Assembly (NCBI GenBank): GCA_003818605.1
Contig: RPQS01000037.1
Coordinates: 1-37,367, forward strand
Origin: Candidatus Zhuqueibacterota bacterium
Lineage (GTDB): Bacteria; Electryoneota; RPQS01
Length of the DNA stretch: 37,367 nucleotides
Reading direction: 5' to 3'
Shown here: one piece after another, positions 7,848 to 16,601 of the stretch
Layout of the letters: each line of letters opens with the position of its first letter
Position numbering within the stretch: the stretch's first letter is position 1
The notes under the pieces: generated by a model
Told to the model about the DNA's origin: nothing
Database searches by the model: none
What the model saw: only the letters and a program-made list of their open reading frames with translations
Translations under genes and position numbers: made by a program

Positions 7848-10800
7848 TTATTTGCGTTTTATTCCCGGAGTCACGGCATCCGGCACGGCTTTCTTACCGT
7901 GGGTATTGACCGGCGTTGTGTTCCGGATCAGCGGAGGATTCAGAAGGGGCGGCGAGAAATTCGCATTTGCCCGAACTTCATAGAATACGGGATAACCAGT
8001 GCTCCCTGACCCTGTTGTATCCGTGAATAATGTATCCAGCGGTCCCATTTCAGCCAATAGCTCCGGTTGATCCATTGTTCCAACCGAGCGGAAGACCATG
8101 TACGAGCTCACTTCAACCGGCTGACCGGAAATGTCTTCCCGCACACGCTTCCAACACAGACGAACGGAATCCGCCTCTGCAATAATGGTCAATTCGGATA
8201 CCGGCTTGGGTATGGGCAGAGCACCAATAAAAACGTAATCTTCATAGCGGGAGAAAGCGATGGGCTGACTATCCTGAGTCACACTGGCTGCCAGCGGAGC
8301 CCAAATCCATGTATTGTTCTGAACGGCGCCTTTAATAGCCAGTACCGTCCCGTCGTAATCCCATTCCAGATTCGAGTCCACCGGAGCCGAATATACGAGG
8401 CGGCGTTCAGGTCCCCAGCGCAGGAAGCCGGCCTGCTTAATGGTAACTCCGGTAATCGTATTCGTCGTGCTATCCCATAAGACGACGGCCACGTTTGCAT
8501 CGGTTTGCAGCGAATCCACGGTCACCGTATCCAGCGGAGCGTAGCGTATCAACGCGACGGTCTTCAAACCGGATAGGGCATGAATTCGCGTCGCTGTATA
8601 TTGCGTGTTAGACGCCAACAAGTCCGCCCGCCCTTCCGATCCGACGGCCGCAGGTTGAAAAATCGTGACAAAACGAACCGTCGTATCAGCAATCGCATTG
8701 GTAATGCGCGCACCCCATCCGCCCCAACTCGTATAATAATAGTAATCGAAATTCTTGGAGATATTCCACGGATCCGGTTGAAGAACATGCACGGTCATGC
8801 GCGCCGAACCATCCGAGATTAAAACACGCGATGTATTCCACGTAAACGCATCCAATTCATTTCTTAAAAAGAAGGTAAACGTGGACGGAGCCGCCGCCTC
8901 CAGTCTGTCTACAATCATAAATGTGCTGGGACGCACATACAGGAGATGCCGTTGAAACATTTGCATTCCCGCATCGGCAGGATAAACGGAACTGGCGTCA
9001 CCAATCACATAATCCATGCGATCCGTTGCAAAAGTGTCGGCTAAGTGGGGATTGAAGGAAAACTTGTCCGCGGGGAGCGGCCATGTTCCTTTAGTGCCAT
9101 TGCCGATCTGTCCGCGATTATTAATTAAGATTGTTGTGGATTTATACGTATGTTGATAGGGACTTTGCACGCCGGGACCTTCGATGATATACCGGCCATT
9201 ATAATAAATGGTAAACGCATTTTGATCCGGATGAAAATGCGAAAAGGAAAAATCACCTAAGGCACCACCCGGCGTCCAATAGTGCGTGTACGCATGACGG
9301 CCGCAAGGTAAACCGCATTTCAGGGAGAAGAAAGTTGCGGAAGACGTCCAGTCGCTACGCGCGAAATACGAATCCTGATCCGGCACTACAAAGGATTTGC
9401 GAGTTGGAGGAATTTCGGGAACTGTCGGATCATAGAAGAAAAAGAAGAACGGTCCATCAACGGAGTATCCGACGGCACTAATAACCCTCTTCATTAACCA
9501 CTGAACATTCGCATCCCGGTACTCGTTAGCCAGGAGAGCTAACTGGTCTTCGGGGCCGTACCATTCGCCGGACTGGAATTCATTCACCGCTACCATGCGG
9601 TCCCAATCCGGGAGCGAGCCGTACAAGCGATAATTGGCGAGGCTTTGAGTGAAGGGAACGTCGAAATAGTCCAGCCCGCATTGCTCGCGCAACAGATAGA
9701 TATGCGGCAGATAACGCCACGTAATAAGCCCCCAGTAGTTCATCGCTTCGTACCACGATCCGTCGGCTACGGGGCCGTAGAGTGTCATACGATAGTTCAG
9801 ATTCTGTATCGCGCGCTGCAGCCAAAGGGGGGCATCGGGTTCTTCTTCCACTACAGCCAAAGCGGCGGATCCCAAGTTGTCCGGACTGGACCAACCGTGG
9901 TTATGCATGTAGGCGGACATCCACCACATGTACTGAGGCCAGGCGGCATCCAACCGTTCGAGTTGAATGCGCAGCTTGGTTTGAATGGTATCGCGTTCTG
10001 CGGGCGAAAAATCGTGGTAGAGCCAATCATAGGCTAAGGCAAGACCGAAGCAGGCTCCTGCCGCATAGAAATCCTGATCATAGTTGCCTTTTTCCCAATT
10101 CGGATAGCGGCAAAGAGCGAGGGCAATGCGCTTCGTAAAAGTTAGATACTGCGGCGATTGATCGAGAACATAAAGCAAAGCCCCGTTGGAAATCATCGCG
10201 GCGAGAGACAGATAGGGAGCATTTTGCCAGTTAGCGGGTTGGGGAGGTGAATAGCTTATATTGGCGTTGATGTAAGCGCGCAGGGCATTCACGAAATCCA
10301 AATGTGTGGTCGTTGCGCGCAAGCGCATATCAGGAACATCGGCCGCGGTGAAAAAAAGTTTGGGGTGATCCGCTGCGATCAGCGTGTTCACCGTTAGATC
10401 CAGATTGTTGTCGTCGGGATACGCATCGGAACTATCGGGCCGGATCAGCGCTCGCAAATAATAACGCGCGGAATCTTGCGGAAACCAATTCAGGGTGTAA
10501 GACGCCAGCTCAAATGCCGCAAGGGAAAAGGAAGTGGAATCCTGCGGCGCCCAGGTTACGGAATCAATGGAAGCCTGCAGCACAAGCTGTCCCGTATGCG
10601 CCGGATTCCCCCAGTTTTTCAGCTGCACAAGAACCGGAATTGTTTCACCGGCGCGATGTCCCAACTCATAGTCCAGATTATAAACGGCGGCATCAAGAGG
10701 GTCTGTTAATACAAATCGGACAGAGCGAACGATTAAACTATCCCGAACCGATGTCGTAGTGATTCGGTGCAGGTTATCGCAGAAAAAAACCGAGCGGGGA

Positions 10801-11378
10801 TAGACAATTGCCGCGGCGGATGTGCCTGGAGTCTGAAATCCAATGAGCCTTCTACCACCGCGTGACGCGAGAACAAAATCGGGCACATAAACACTCAGAT
10901 AACCGGACGCAGAGAATGTGGCTGGCAAACCGGTTGTGATCGCATGGGACGAATCCACAACAACATGAGTATAATTCGTGACATTGGCTCGCTGCCACTT
11001 CTCGTGAGTGATCCGATTATTAAATTCCGGATACACGCATCCCCACTGCGCCACAACCGTTCCCTCCATAACCAGCCGCCCGCCCTGCAGCATATAGGCT
11101 GTAAGCGTCGAATCCACACTCTTCGTTTGCCGTCGTTCACTTCCGTGGAAAAAAACAGCGTTGTAGGCACGCAACGTGTCGAGGGGAGGCCAACCTTCCG
11201 TAGACTGCGTCCATATCCGCACCTGATATCCGGCTGCCATCAGTGGTGTGGAGATGGTAGAGGTGAACGGGCCGGCACCGCTGCTGGCACTGGAAGCAAT
11301 CAGTAATACCGATTCGGCATAAGCGTTACATATGATTATTAAAACCACGCAATGTACAATCCAATATTTACGCAACAT
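7848..11378 (-). CDS. Exported heparinase II/III-like polysaccharide lyase with ThuA-like and FN3 domains
   Basis: Secreted 1176-aa protein, probably a polysaccharide lyase acting on uronate-containing glycans. Residues 1-22 are a signal peptide ending NAYA. Residues about 24-215 look like a ThuA/class-I glutamine-amidotransferase fold (AYNAVFFHGSE, LQGGRLVMEG). A CARDB-like beta domain spans about 225-330. An alpha/alpha barrel of alginate-lyase type follows (about 335-640, including LAYDWLY and MHNHGWSSPDN). The heparinase II/III beta-sandwich region has SHFHPDQNAF with H714 and H716, then YIIEGPG. A fibronectin-type module lies near the C-terminus (about 1080-1160), followed by a basic tail. 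GGAG lies 8 bp before the ATG. Family assignment is fairly firm; the glycan substrate is unknown. The gene stands alone on its strand, with no sugar transporter or sulfatase beside it. Confidence 0.82.
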   Translation of the reverse strand: MLRKYWIVHCVVLIIICNAYAESVLLIASSASSGAGPFTSTISTPLMAAGYQVRIWTQSTEGWPPLDTLRAYNAVFFHGSERRQTKSVDSTLTAYMLQGGRLVMEGTVVAQWGCVYPEFNNRITHEKWQRANVTNYTHVVVDSSHAITTGLPATFSASGYLSVYVPDFVLASRGGRRLIGFQTPGTSAAAIVYPRSVFFCDNLHRITTTSVRDSLIVRSVRFVLTDPLDAAVYNLDYELGHRAGETIPVLVQLKNWGNPAHTGQLVLQASIDSVTWAPQDSTSFSLAAFELASYTLNWFPQDSARYYLRALIRPDSSDAYPDDNNLDLTVNTLIAADHPKLFFTAADVPDMRLRATTTHLDFVNALRAYINANISYSPPQPANWQNAPYLSLAAMISNGALLYVLDQSPQYLTFTKRIALALCRYPNWEKGNYDQDFYAAGACFGLALAYDWLYHDFSPAERDTIQTKLRIQLERLDAAWPQYMWWMSAYMHNHGWSSPDNLGSAALAVVEEEPDAPLWLQRAIQNLNYRMTLYGPVADGSWYEAMNYWGLITWRYLPHIYLLREQCGLDYFDVPFTQSLANYRLYGSLPDWDRMVAVNEFQSGEWYGPEDQLALLANEYRDANVQWLMKRVISAVGYSVDGPFFFFFYDPTVPEIPPTRKSFVVPDQDSYFARSDWTSSATFFSLKCGLPCGRHAYTHYWTPGGALGDFSFSHFHPDQNAFTIYYNGRYIIEGPGVQSPYQHTYKSTTILINNRGQIGNGTKGTWPLPADKFSFNPHLADTFATDRMDYVIGDASSVYPADAGMQMFQRHLLYVRPSTFMIVDRLEAAAPSTFTFFLRNELDAFTWNTSRVLISDGSARMTVHVLQPDPWNISKNFDYYYYTSWGGWGARITNAIADTTVRFVTIFQPAAVGSEGRADLLASNTQYTATRIHALSGLKTVALIRYAPLDTVTVDSLQTDANVAVVLWDSTTNTITGVTIKQAGFLRWGPERRLVYSAPVDSNLEWDYDGTVLAIKGAVQNNTWIWAPLAASVTQDSQPIAFSRYEDYVFIGALPIPKPVSELTIIAEADSVRLCWKRVREDISGQPVEVSSYMVFRSVGTMDQPELLAEMGPLDTLFTDTTGSGSTGYPVFYEVRANANFSPPLLNPPLIRNTTPVNTHGKKAVPDAVTPGIKRK

Positions 11379-11439
11379 CAGGACGCTCCCAGTGAAAATA
11401 AAATACGACGGCTTTTATTGCTCCACCGTCACAAGAAGG

Positions 11440-11468
11440 AATATAAGCCGGGATGCTTGTAAAAGCAA
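11440..11468 (-). promoter_or_regulatory. Candidate promoter for the heparinase-like gene
   Basis: On the minus strand TTGCTT (11468-11463), a 17-bp spacer and TATATT (11445-11440) lie about 60 bp before the ATG at 11378. The -10 is strong and the -35 weak. A perfect TTGACA (11499-11494) lies further upstream, but the -10 at its proper distance is poor. Confidence 0.35.
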
Positions 11469-11809
11469 TACATTAAGCCGAAGCGGTGAAGAATGTCAAT
11501 AATATCTGCATAGGTTGTGCCATTCCAATACTTGCAGAATATTGGCGACCTATGTATGCTCAATGGGTATTTTCACCGGCTGAAGCACTTAGAATGAATC
11601 GGCTATCCAGAATCCCATATAAGCCGGAAAGCAAGTTGTGTCATGTGTGGATTTACTTGATTGATATCATTTGGCGGCCAATCGCACGACTCGGGAATTA
11701 TGTAAAACGATTTTATACAATTAGTTAAGACGAGTTGGCTTTCAGAATTTCGGTTCGGTTTTTTTGCATTCGAATTACCATTAAAAATGGAGTAATTGGC
11801 TTTGAGGAT

Positions 11810-11838
11810 TTGCCTATGAGAAAAGGACGTAGTAAATT
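11810..11838 (+). promoter_or_regulatory. Weak candidate promoter for the purine-degradation operon
   Basis: TTGCCT (11810-11815), a 17-bp spacer and TAAATT (11833-11838) lie about 55 bp before the ssnA ATG. Each box matches the consensus at 4/6. It is offered only because no better match was found in the gap. Confidence 0.25.
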
Positions 11839-11891
11839 ATATGATCTTCTCTGTTTCAATTGATCCGCAGACTAAGGAATACTGACGGCAA

Positions 11892-13262
11892 ATGCTGCCT
11901 CGCGTGAAAGAAACGAACAGCGCACTTCGTGTTTTTAACGTTGGATGCTTATACGACGGGAACAGCACTTTTGTTTCTGATTGCAGTGTATTCATTCGAA
12001 ATGAAGTTATTTGCGGTATATTCCAACGGAATGATAACAATCCAAGCTCGATAGCGATTCGGCGGGATTTCGCTGACGCAGAGATCATATCCCTGCCAGA
12101 CAGCTTCATACTGCCCGGCCTTATCAACTCCCACCATCACTGCTATTCGGCTTTGGCGCGAGGCATTCCGATTCGCGGCGCGATGCCGGATTTTCCGACG
12201 ATCTTGAGTGAGTTATGGTGGAAATTGGATTCGGCTTTGGATCGGGAAGCGGTGGAAGTGTCCACACTGGTCACTGCAATAGATTCGATCCGGCACGGCT
12301 GCACGACCATTGTAGATCATCACTCATCCCCGGCGTTCATCCGCGGCAGTCTGGGAGCGATGCGCGGCATTCTGGGAAAATTGCGTTTGACGTCCGTACT
12401 TTGCTATGAAACAACGGACAGGAACGGGCCGCGAGCTTTGACGGACGCGGTGGAAGAAAATCTCGATTTCGCAGAATCGGTGAAGGACGATCCACGAACA
12501 CGCGGGATGTTCGGATTCCATGCGGGATTCACGCTCGGCGACGCATCATTGAAACATATCGCGAAAGTCAAGCCGAAAGAGATCCCGATACACGTTCACA
12601 CGGCTGAGGATCGCTGCGATGTTGAGTATGCGCAGGGTCTCGGCTACCAAGGCGCGCTGCAAAGATTCTCTTCATGCGGATTGCTGAATGAAAACAGCCT
12701 CGCGGTGCACGGGGTGCACCTTACGGACAGTGAGTTTGAGCTTGCGCAAGATATCGGGCTGCGGATTGCTCATAATCCGGAATCCAACTGCAACAATAGA
12801 GTGGGCTTTGCTAAATTGGATCGTATGCGGGCGGATCGCATCCTGCTCGGCACGGACGGAATGAACAGCAATATGCTGGGAGCGCTGCGCAGCGCGTTTC
12901 TGCTCTATTCGGGTATGGGGAAGGGAGCACATAACGCATTCGAGCTGATGCATGCGATGTTGTTCCGGAATCCTTCCGAGTATTTAACCAACATTTTCGG
13001 GCGGAGAATCGGACAGATTCGGGTGGGCGATGCCGCCGATTTCGCGATCTTTCCATACGCACCTCCGACTACCGTAAACGAAGCGAATTGGTTTTCGCAT
13101 ATTGTCTACGCCTTATCGTCTGATGCGCAGGCTTCGTGGGTTTATGCCAACGGCCAACCCGTATTTGAAAACGGCCGGATTCTTCCCGTGGACGAAACCG
13201 AGGCATTGAAAATGGCGCGAGAGACGGCAGCGCGCGTTTGGCAGAAATATCTGAATTCTTGA
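11892..13262 (+). CDS. ssnA: SsnA-type amidohydrolase (purine-degradation locus)
   Basis: Metal-dependent amidohydrolase of the SsnA branch (related to guanine deaminase and TrzN/AtzA), 456 aa. Residues 73-83 contain LPGLINSHHHC, with the HxH metal pair H81/H83. Further ligands are expected in HVHTAED, in the AVHGVHL segment and in LGTDGMN (Asp). SsnA is known from clusters that carry molybdenum hydroxylases and from the bacterial anaerobic uric-acid gene set, where it is thought to open or deaminate a ring intermediate. It is the first gene of an eleven-gene co-directional run. The next start lies 10 bp after its stop. The ATG at 11892 has AAGG at a rather long distance; no in-frame alternative looks better. 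Family call is strong; the exact substrate is inferred. Confidence 0.85.
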   Translation: MLPRVKETNSALRVFNVGCLYDGNSTFVSDCSVFIRNEVICGIFQRNDNNPSSIAIRRDFADAEIISLPDSFILPGLINSHHHCYSALARGIPIRGAMPDFPTILSELWWKLDSALDREAVEVSTLVTAIDSIRHGCTTIVDHHSSPAFIRGSLGAMRGILGKLRLTSVLCYETTDRNGPRALTDAVEENLDFAESVKDDPRTRGMFGFHAGFTLGDASLKHIAKVKPKEIPIHVHTAEDRCDVEYAQGLGYQGALQRFSSCGLLNENSLAVHGVHLTDSEFELAQDIGLRIAHNPESNCNNRVGFAKLDRMRADRILLGTDGMNSNMLGALRSAFLLYSGMGKGAHNAFELMHAMLFRNPSEYLTNIFGRRIGQIRVGDAADFAIFPYAPPTTVNEANWFSHIVYALSSDAQASWVYANGQPVFENGRILPVDETEALKMARETAARVWQKYLNS

Positions 13263-13272
13263 GATAATTTCC

Positions 13273-14184
13273 ATGATCGAACTTTCAGTAGATCTCGCCG
13301 GATTGAAACTCAAAAATCCGCTCCTTCCCGGAAGCGGACCGCCCGGAGACAATCTGCGCAAGTTGCAGAAGCTGGACGCGGCAGGCATCGGCGCACTCTT
13401 GACGAAGACCGTTTCGAGCGAGTTGCCGTTCATACCTAAGCCGTGCATGGCTTTCGATGGCGAACTATTTTTCAACGTGGAGAAATGGTCAGATAAGTCC
13501 TATCAGGAGTGGCTGTCCGACATTCTTCCCGCTTTGCGAACGCGCACCGCGCCGCTTATCGCTTCCCTCGGCTATACTCCGGAAGATCTCGAAAAACTTA
13601 TCCCGCTGTTCGATCCGTTTGTGGACGGATTCGAGATTTCTACGCACTACGTTTCCGGCAGTGCGTCCTTGATGCTGCGCACGGTACGGCAAGCGAAACA
13701 GTTGACGAAGAGACCGGTGTTCATGAAGCTGTCCGCACATTTGGGCGACATTACGGCCAGCGCGATCGTGTGCGAAAAGGGCGGCGCGGACGGGATCACG
13801 GCAATCAATTCCATCGGCCCGGTCATGTCCATTGACGTGGACAAGAAATCGAGCCGGCTCGGAGAAGACAATCCCTATATGTGGCTGTCCGGTCCGGCAG
13901 TCAAACCGATTGCCATGCGCGCGGTGTTCGACATTTCTCGCGCCGTGGATATTCCCGTGATCGCCTGCGGCGGAGTGACCGGCGGACGAGACGTTATCGA
14001 ATTTATGCTGGCGGGGGCGACAGCCGTGGAATGCTGCACGGCACTCACGCGCAAAGGACCCGAATTGGTGCCGCAAATTCTTGAAGAAGTGCATGCATGG
14101 TGCGCGGCGCACAGAGTATCCAAGCTGCGCGATATCATCGGCACCGTGACTCCGCACTATCAACCATCACAAGAGAAACCGTGA
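13273..14184 (+). CDS. Dihydroorotate dehydrogenase-like FMN flavoprotein
   Basis: A 303-aa TIM-barrel flavoprotein resembling class 1 dihydroorotate dehydrogenase and the PreA/dihydropyrimidine dehydrogenase FMN domain. Visible family features are NPLLPGSGPPGDN at the N-terminus, KLSAHLGD, ITAINSIG and, near the C-terminus, IACGGVTGGRDVIEFMLAGA (phosphate-binding region). The classical substrate motif with NxSCPN is replaced by FEISTHYVSG, so orotate is unlikely to be the substrate. It has no iron-sulfur domain of its own. Its place between ssnA and ygeY suggests it reduces or oxidises a purine-derived ring, the step assigned in other clusters to the larger YgfK oxidoreductase; that is inference. 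Its stop overlaps the next start (GTGA, 14181-14184). Confidence 0.78.
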   Translation: MIELSVDLAGLKLKNPLLPGSGPPGDNLRKLQKLDAAGIGALLTKTVSSELPFIPKPCMAFDGELFFNVEKWSDKSYQEWLSDILPALRTRTAPLIASLGYTPEDLEKLIPLFDPFVDGFEISTHYVSGSASLMLRTVRQAKQLTKRPVFMKLSAHLGDITASAIVCEKGGADGITAINSIGPVMSIDVDKKSSRLGEDNPYMWLSGPAVKPIAMRAVFDISRAVDIPVIACGGVTGGRDVIEFMLAGATAVECCTALTRKGPELVPQILEEVHAWCAAHRVSKLRDIIGTVTPHYQPSQEKP

Positions 14185-15389
14185 GTAATCTATACGCTAC
14201 CATTTTAGAGAGCGCGCAGGAAAATGAACCGGAGACAACTCGTATTCTGGCAGACCTCGTGCTGACCCCTTCTTTCTCCGCAAAAGAGAAAGAAGTCATT
14301 CAAGTCATCGGCAGTGAAATGAAGAAAGCCGGATTCGACGACGTGCGGACGGATGGACTGGGAAGCATCATCGGCCGCATCGGATCCGGACCGCGAATGA
14401 TCGCCTTCGACGCGCACATTGACACCGTGTACGCGGGCGATTTGTCGCTCTGGAAGACGGATCCTTTTGTACCGGTGATTGAAAACGGAAAAATTATCGG
14501 GCGCGGCACCGTGGATCAAAAGGGCGGGATGGCGGCGATGATTTCCGCCGGAAAGCTCATTCGCGAACTCGATTTGAATCGCGAGTTCACGATTCTATTC
14601 ACGGGCACGGTCATGGAGGAAGATTGCGACGGTTTATGCTGGCAGTATCTCATTAAAGAAGAGAAGATCCGCCCCGAACTGGTCGTGATTACCGAACCCA
14701 CCAACCTCAACATTTATCGCGGACATCGCGGCCGGATGGAAATCACGGTCACGGCGAAGGGGTTATCCTGCCACGGCTCCGCTCCGGAACGCGGCGACAA
14801 CGCTATCTACAAAACCGCGCGGATTGCGCTGGAAATCGAAAAGCTGAACGAGCGGCTGGCTGACGATCCGTTCTTAGGAAAAGGAACCGTGACGGTTACG
14901 CAGGCGACGTCCTCCTCCCCATCGCTCTGCGCCGTGCCCGACATCGGCGGACTGTATCTTGACCGGCGATTGACGCACGGAGAAACCATGGACACGGCCA
15001 TTGCAGAAATTCGCGAGTGTGCCAAGCGAGCGGGAATTCAGGACGCAATCGTGGACGTTCCCACGTATGAAGAAACCGCCTATACAGGCGTTCGTTATCC
15101 GACTCTCAAGTACTATCCGACGTGGGTCACCGAAGAGAAATCGTCTTACGTTGTGCAAGCGGTCGAAACGTACAGCGGATTGTTCGATAAAAAGCCGGTC
15201 GTAGACAAATGGACCTTCAGTACGAACGGCATTGCCATTGCCGGAATGCATGATATTCCCTGCATCGGGATGGGACCGGGAAATGAAATTTACGCGCACG
15301 CTCCGAATGAGGCTTGCCCGACGGAACATCTGAGCGCGGCGGCAGCCTTTTATGCGGCGTTGGTCGCACACATGAACGGCAAGTGCTGA
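14181..15389 (+). CDS. ygeY: YgeY-type M20 metallohydrolase
   Basis: M20/ArgE-DapE family zinc hydrolase, 402 aa, of the YgeY branch found with selenium-linked or purine clusters. Metal ligands visible from the GTG start: H79 and D81 in FDAHIDTV, bridging D112 in GTVDQKGG, E146/E147 in VMEEDCDG, and E172 in ITEPTN, with a C-terminal histidine expected in the EIYAHAPNE segment. The GTG at 14181 is chosen over the ATG at 14097 because it overlaps the previous stop as GTGA, indicating translational coupling, and because alignment to the family begins there. The expected reaction is hydrolysis of an N-acyl or N-carbamoyl-type bond on an amino acid derived from the purine ring. The stop overlaps the Shine-Dalgarno of the next gene. 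Confidence 0.85.
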   Translation: MSNLYATILESAQENEPETTRILADLVLTPSFSAKEKEVIQVIGSEMKKAGFDDVRTDGLGSIIGRIGSGPRMIAFDAHIDTVYAGDLSLWKTDPFVPVIENGKIIGRGTVDQKGGMAAMISAGKLIRELDLNREFTILFTGTVMEEDCDGLCWQYLIKEEKIRPELVVITEPTNLNIYRGHRGRMEITVTAKGLSCHGSAPERGDNAIYKTARIALEIEKLNERLADDPFLGKGTVTVTQATSSSPSLCAVPDIGGLYLDRRLTHGETMDTAIAEIRECAKRAGIQDAIVDVPTYEETAYTGVRYPTLKYYPTWVTEEKSSYVVQAVETYSGLFDKKPVVDKWTFSTNGIAIAGMHDIPCIGMGPGNEIYAHAPNEACPTEHLSAAAAFYAALVAHMNGKC

Positions 15390-15392
15390 AGG

Positions 15393-16601
15393 ATGAGTCA
15401 CTTTATCTATAAATGTTCCGAATGCGGCCGCGAATTCGATCGCGATGCCGTTCGCTATCTGTGCCCTAACTGCGGGCCGCAATGGCGTCCGGGTGAACCG
15501 CTGCGGGGCGTACTGGAAGCGGTTTTCGATTCCGAACAGATTCGGAAGCAATTCGATCCCAAGCGGCCGGACTGGTCTCTATTCTGCGCCGTCGAACCGA
15601 AATATCATCCGCCTTTCCCGGTGGGAAATACGCCGCTGCTCCGCGTGGACAGATTGGGTGAAATGCTCGGCTTCACAAATCTTTTTGTAAAAAACGACGG
15701 ACTGAATCCGAGCGGTTCGCTTAAAGACCGAGCTTCGGAATTGATGGTTGCCGAAGCCATTCGGCTTGGCGAGGAGCGTGTCGTTACGGCATCCACGGGA
15801 AACGCGGCGGCGGCTTTGGCCGCGGCCTGCGCGGCAGCGGGAAAAAAGGCCGTCATTTTTGTGCCGGAAACTTCACCCAAACCGAAACTGGCGCAAATGA
15901 TTCTCTACGGAGCGGACGTTATTCGGGTTAAAGGAACGTATGACGACGCGTTTAAACTTTCAATTTCCTATACTGACAAGCGCGGCGGATTGAATCGAAA
16001 CACCGCTTATCATCCGCTGACTATCGAAGGCAAGAAAACGGCGGCGCTGGAGATTTACGAACAAATGGGTTGTAAGGCGCCGGCAGCGGTTGTCGTCCCC
16101 GTAGGCGACGGCGTCATTTTGGCCGCCATTCATAAAGGATTTCGCGATCTGCGCGAGGCAGGAGTGATCAACGAACTGCCGCGCTTAATTTGCGTTCAAG
16201 CGGAAAGCTCGGACGCCATTCACCATTACTTCACATCGGGAAGCTATCGCAACGCGACCGCTCCAACTACGATTGCCGATTCGATTCGCGTGTCCGCGCC
16301 GAGTAATGCACGCTTGGCAAAGAAAGCCCTTGAAGAAAGCCACGGTGTTTCGGTTTTAGTCAGCGACGATGAAATTCGCCGCGCACAGAGAGCATTAGCT
16401 TGCACAACGGGGATCTTTGCCGAGCCTGCCGCTGCGGCGGCCGTTGCGGGTCTTGAAAAAGTTGATCAGCGGAAACTCGACCGAACGCAGCAGGTCGTGC
16501 TGCTTATTACGGGGCACGGATTGAAGGATATCGAAACGGCATTGTCCCGTGTGACGCTGCCGGAACCGGTTGAACCGACGTTGGATGCGATTCCGCAATG
16601 A
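15393..16601 (+). CDS. Threonine synthase-like PLP enzyme with N-terminal zinc ribbon
   Basis: Fold-type II pyridoxal-phosphate enzyme, 402 aa. The N-terminus carries four cysteines as two CxxC-type pairs (C8/C11 and C24/C27), a zinc-ribbon often seen on archaeal-type threonine synthases. The cofactor lysine is K111 in NPSGSLKDRAS, and TASTGNAAAALA is the phosphate/substrate loop. By sequence it is a threonine synthase relative, but it sits between ygeY and hyuA, where other purine clusters encode the diaminopropionate ammonia-lyase YgeX, also fold-type II. It lacks the lyase's recognisable FKDES-type motif. Two readings remain open: a replacement lyase or beta-replacement enzyme in purine breakdown, or an ordinary threonine synthase carried in the operon. 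AAGG precedes the ATG, which lies 3 bp after the previous stop. Confidence 0.8.
   Translation: MSHFIYKCSECGREFDRDAVRYLCPNCGPQWRPGEPLRGVLEAVFDSEQIRKQFDPKRPDWSLFCAVEPKYHPPFPVGNTPLLRVDRLGEMLGFTNLFVKNDGLNPSGSLKDRASELMVAEAIRLGEERVVTASTGNAAAALAAACAAAGKKAVIFVPETSPKPKLAQMILYGADVIRVKGTYDDAFKLSISYTDKRGGLNRNTAYHPLTIEGKKTAALEIYEQMGCKAPAAVVVPVGDGVILAAIHKGFRDLREAGVINELPRLICVQAESSDAIHHYFTSGSYRNATAPTTIADSIRVSAPSNARLAKKALEESHGVSVLVSDDEIRRAQRALACTTGIFAEPAAAAAVAGLEKVDQRKLDRTQQVVLLITGHGLKDIETALSRVTLPEPVEPTLDAIPQ

Larger units (their letters stand above)
11379..11891. other. AT-rich divergent intergenic region (513 bp)
   Basis: This gap separates the heparinase-like gene (minus) from ssnA (plus). It is visibly richer in A and T than its neighbours. 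It should hold promoters for both sides, including the start of the purine-degradation transcript. The only open frame (11486-11728, plus, 80 codons) has no recognisable domain and no convincing ribosome-binding site, and is judged non-coding. No tRNA, riboswitch fold or repeat family was recognised. Confidence 0.6.

Noticed and set aside
11486-11728. 80-codon open frame in the gap before ssnA
   Set aside because: No known motif, no convincing ribosome-binding site, AT-rich non-coding composition; length is within chance.
13489-14163. 224-codon minus-strand frame opposite the DHOD-like gene
   Set aside because: Low-complexity His/Arg-rich translation typical of antisense frames in this composition.
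14097-14180. Upstream ATG for ygeY
   Set aside because: It would overlap the DHOD-like gene by 88 bp and add 28 residues without family similarity; the GTG at 14181 overlaps the stop neatly.
15393-16601. Direct call of ygeX (diaminopropionate ammonia-lyase)
   Set aside because: The zinc ribbon and SLKDR lysine motif fit threonine synthase better; the ygeX role is left as a hypothesis.
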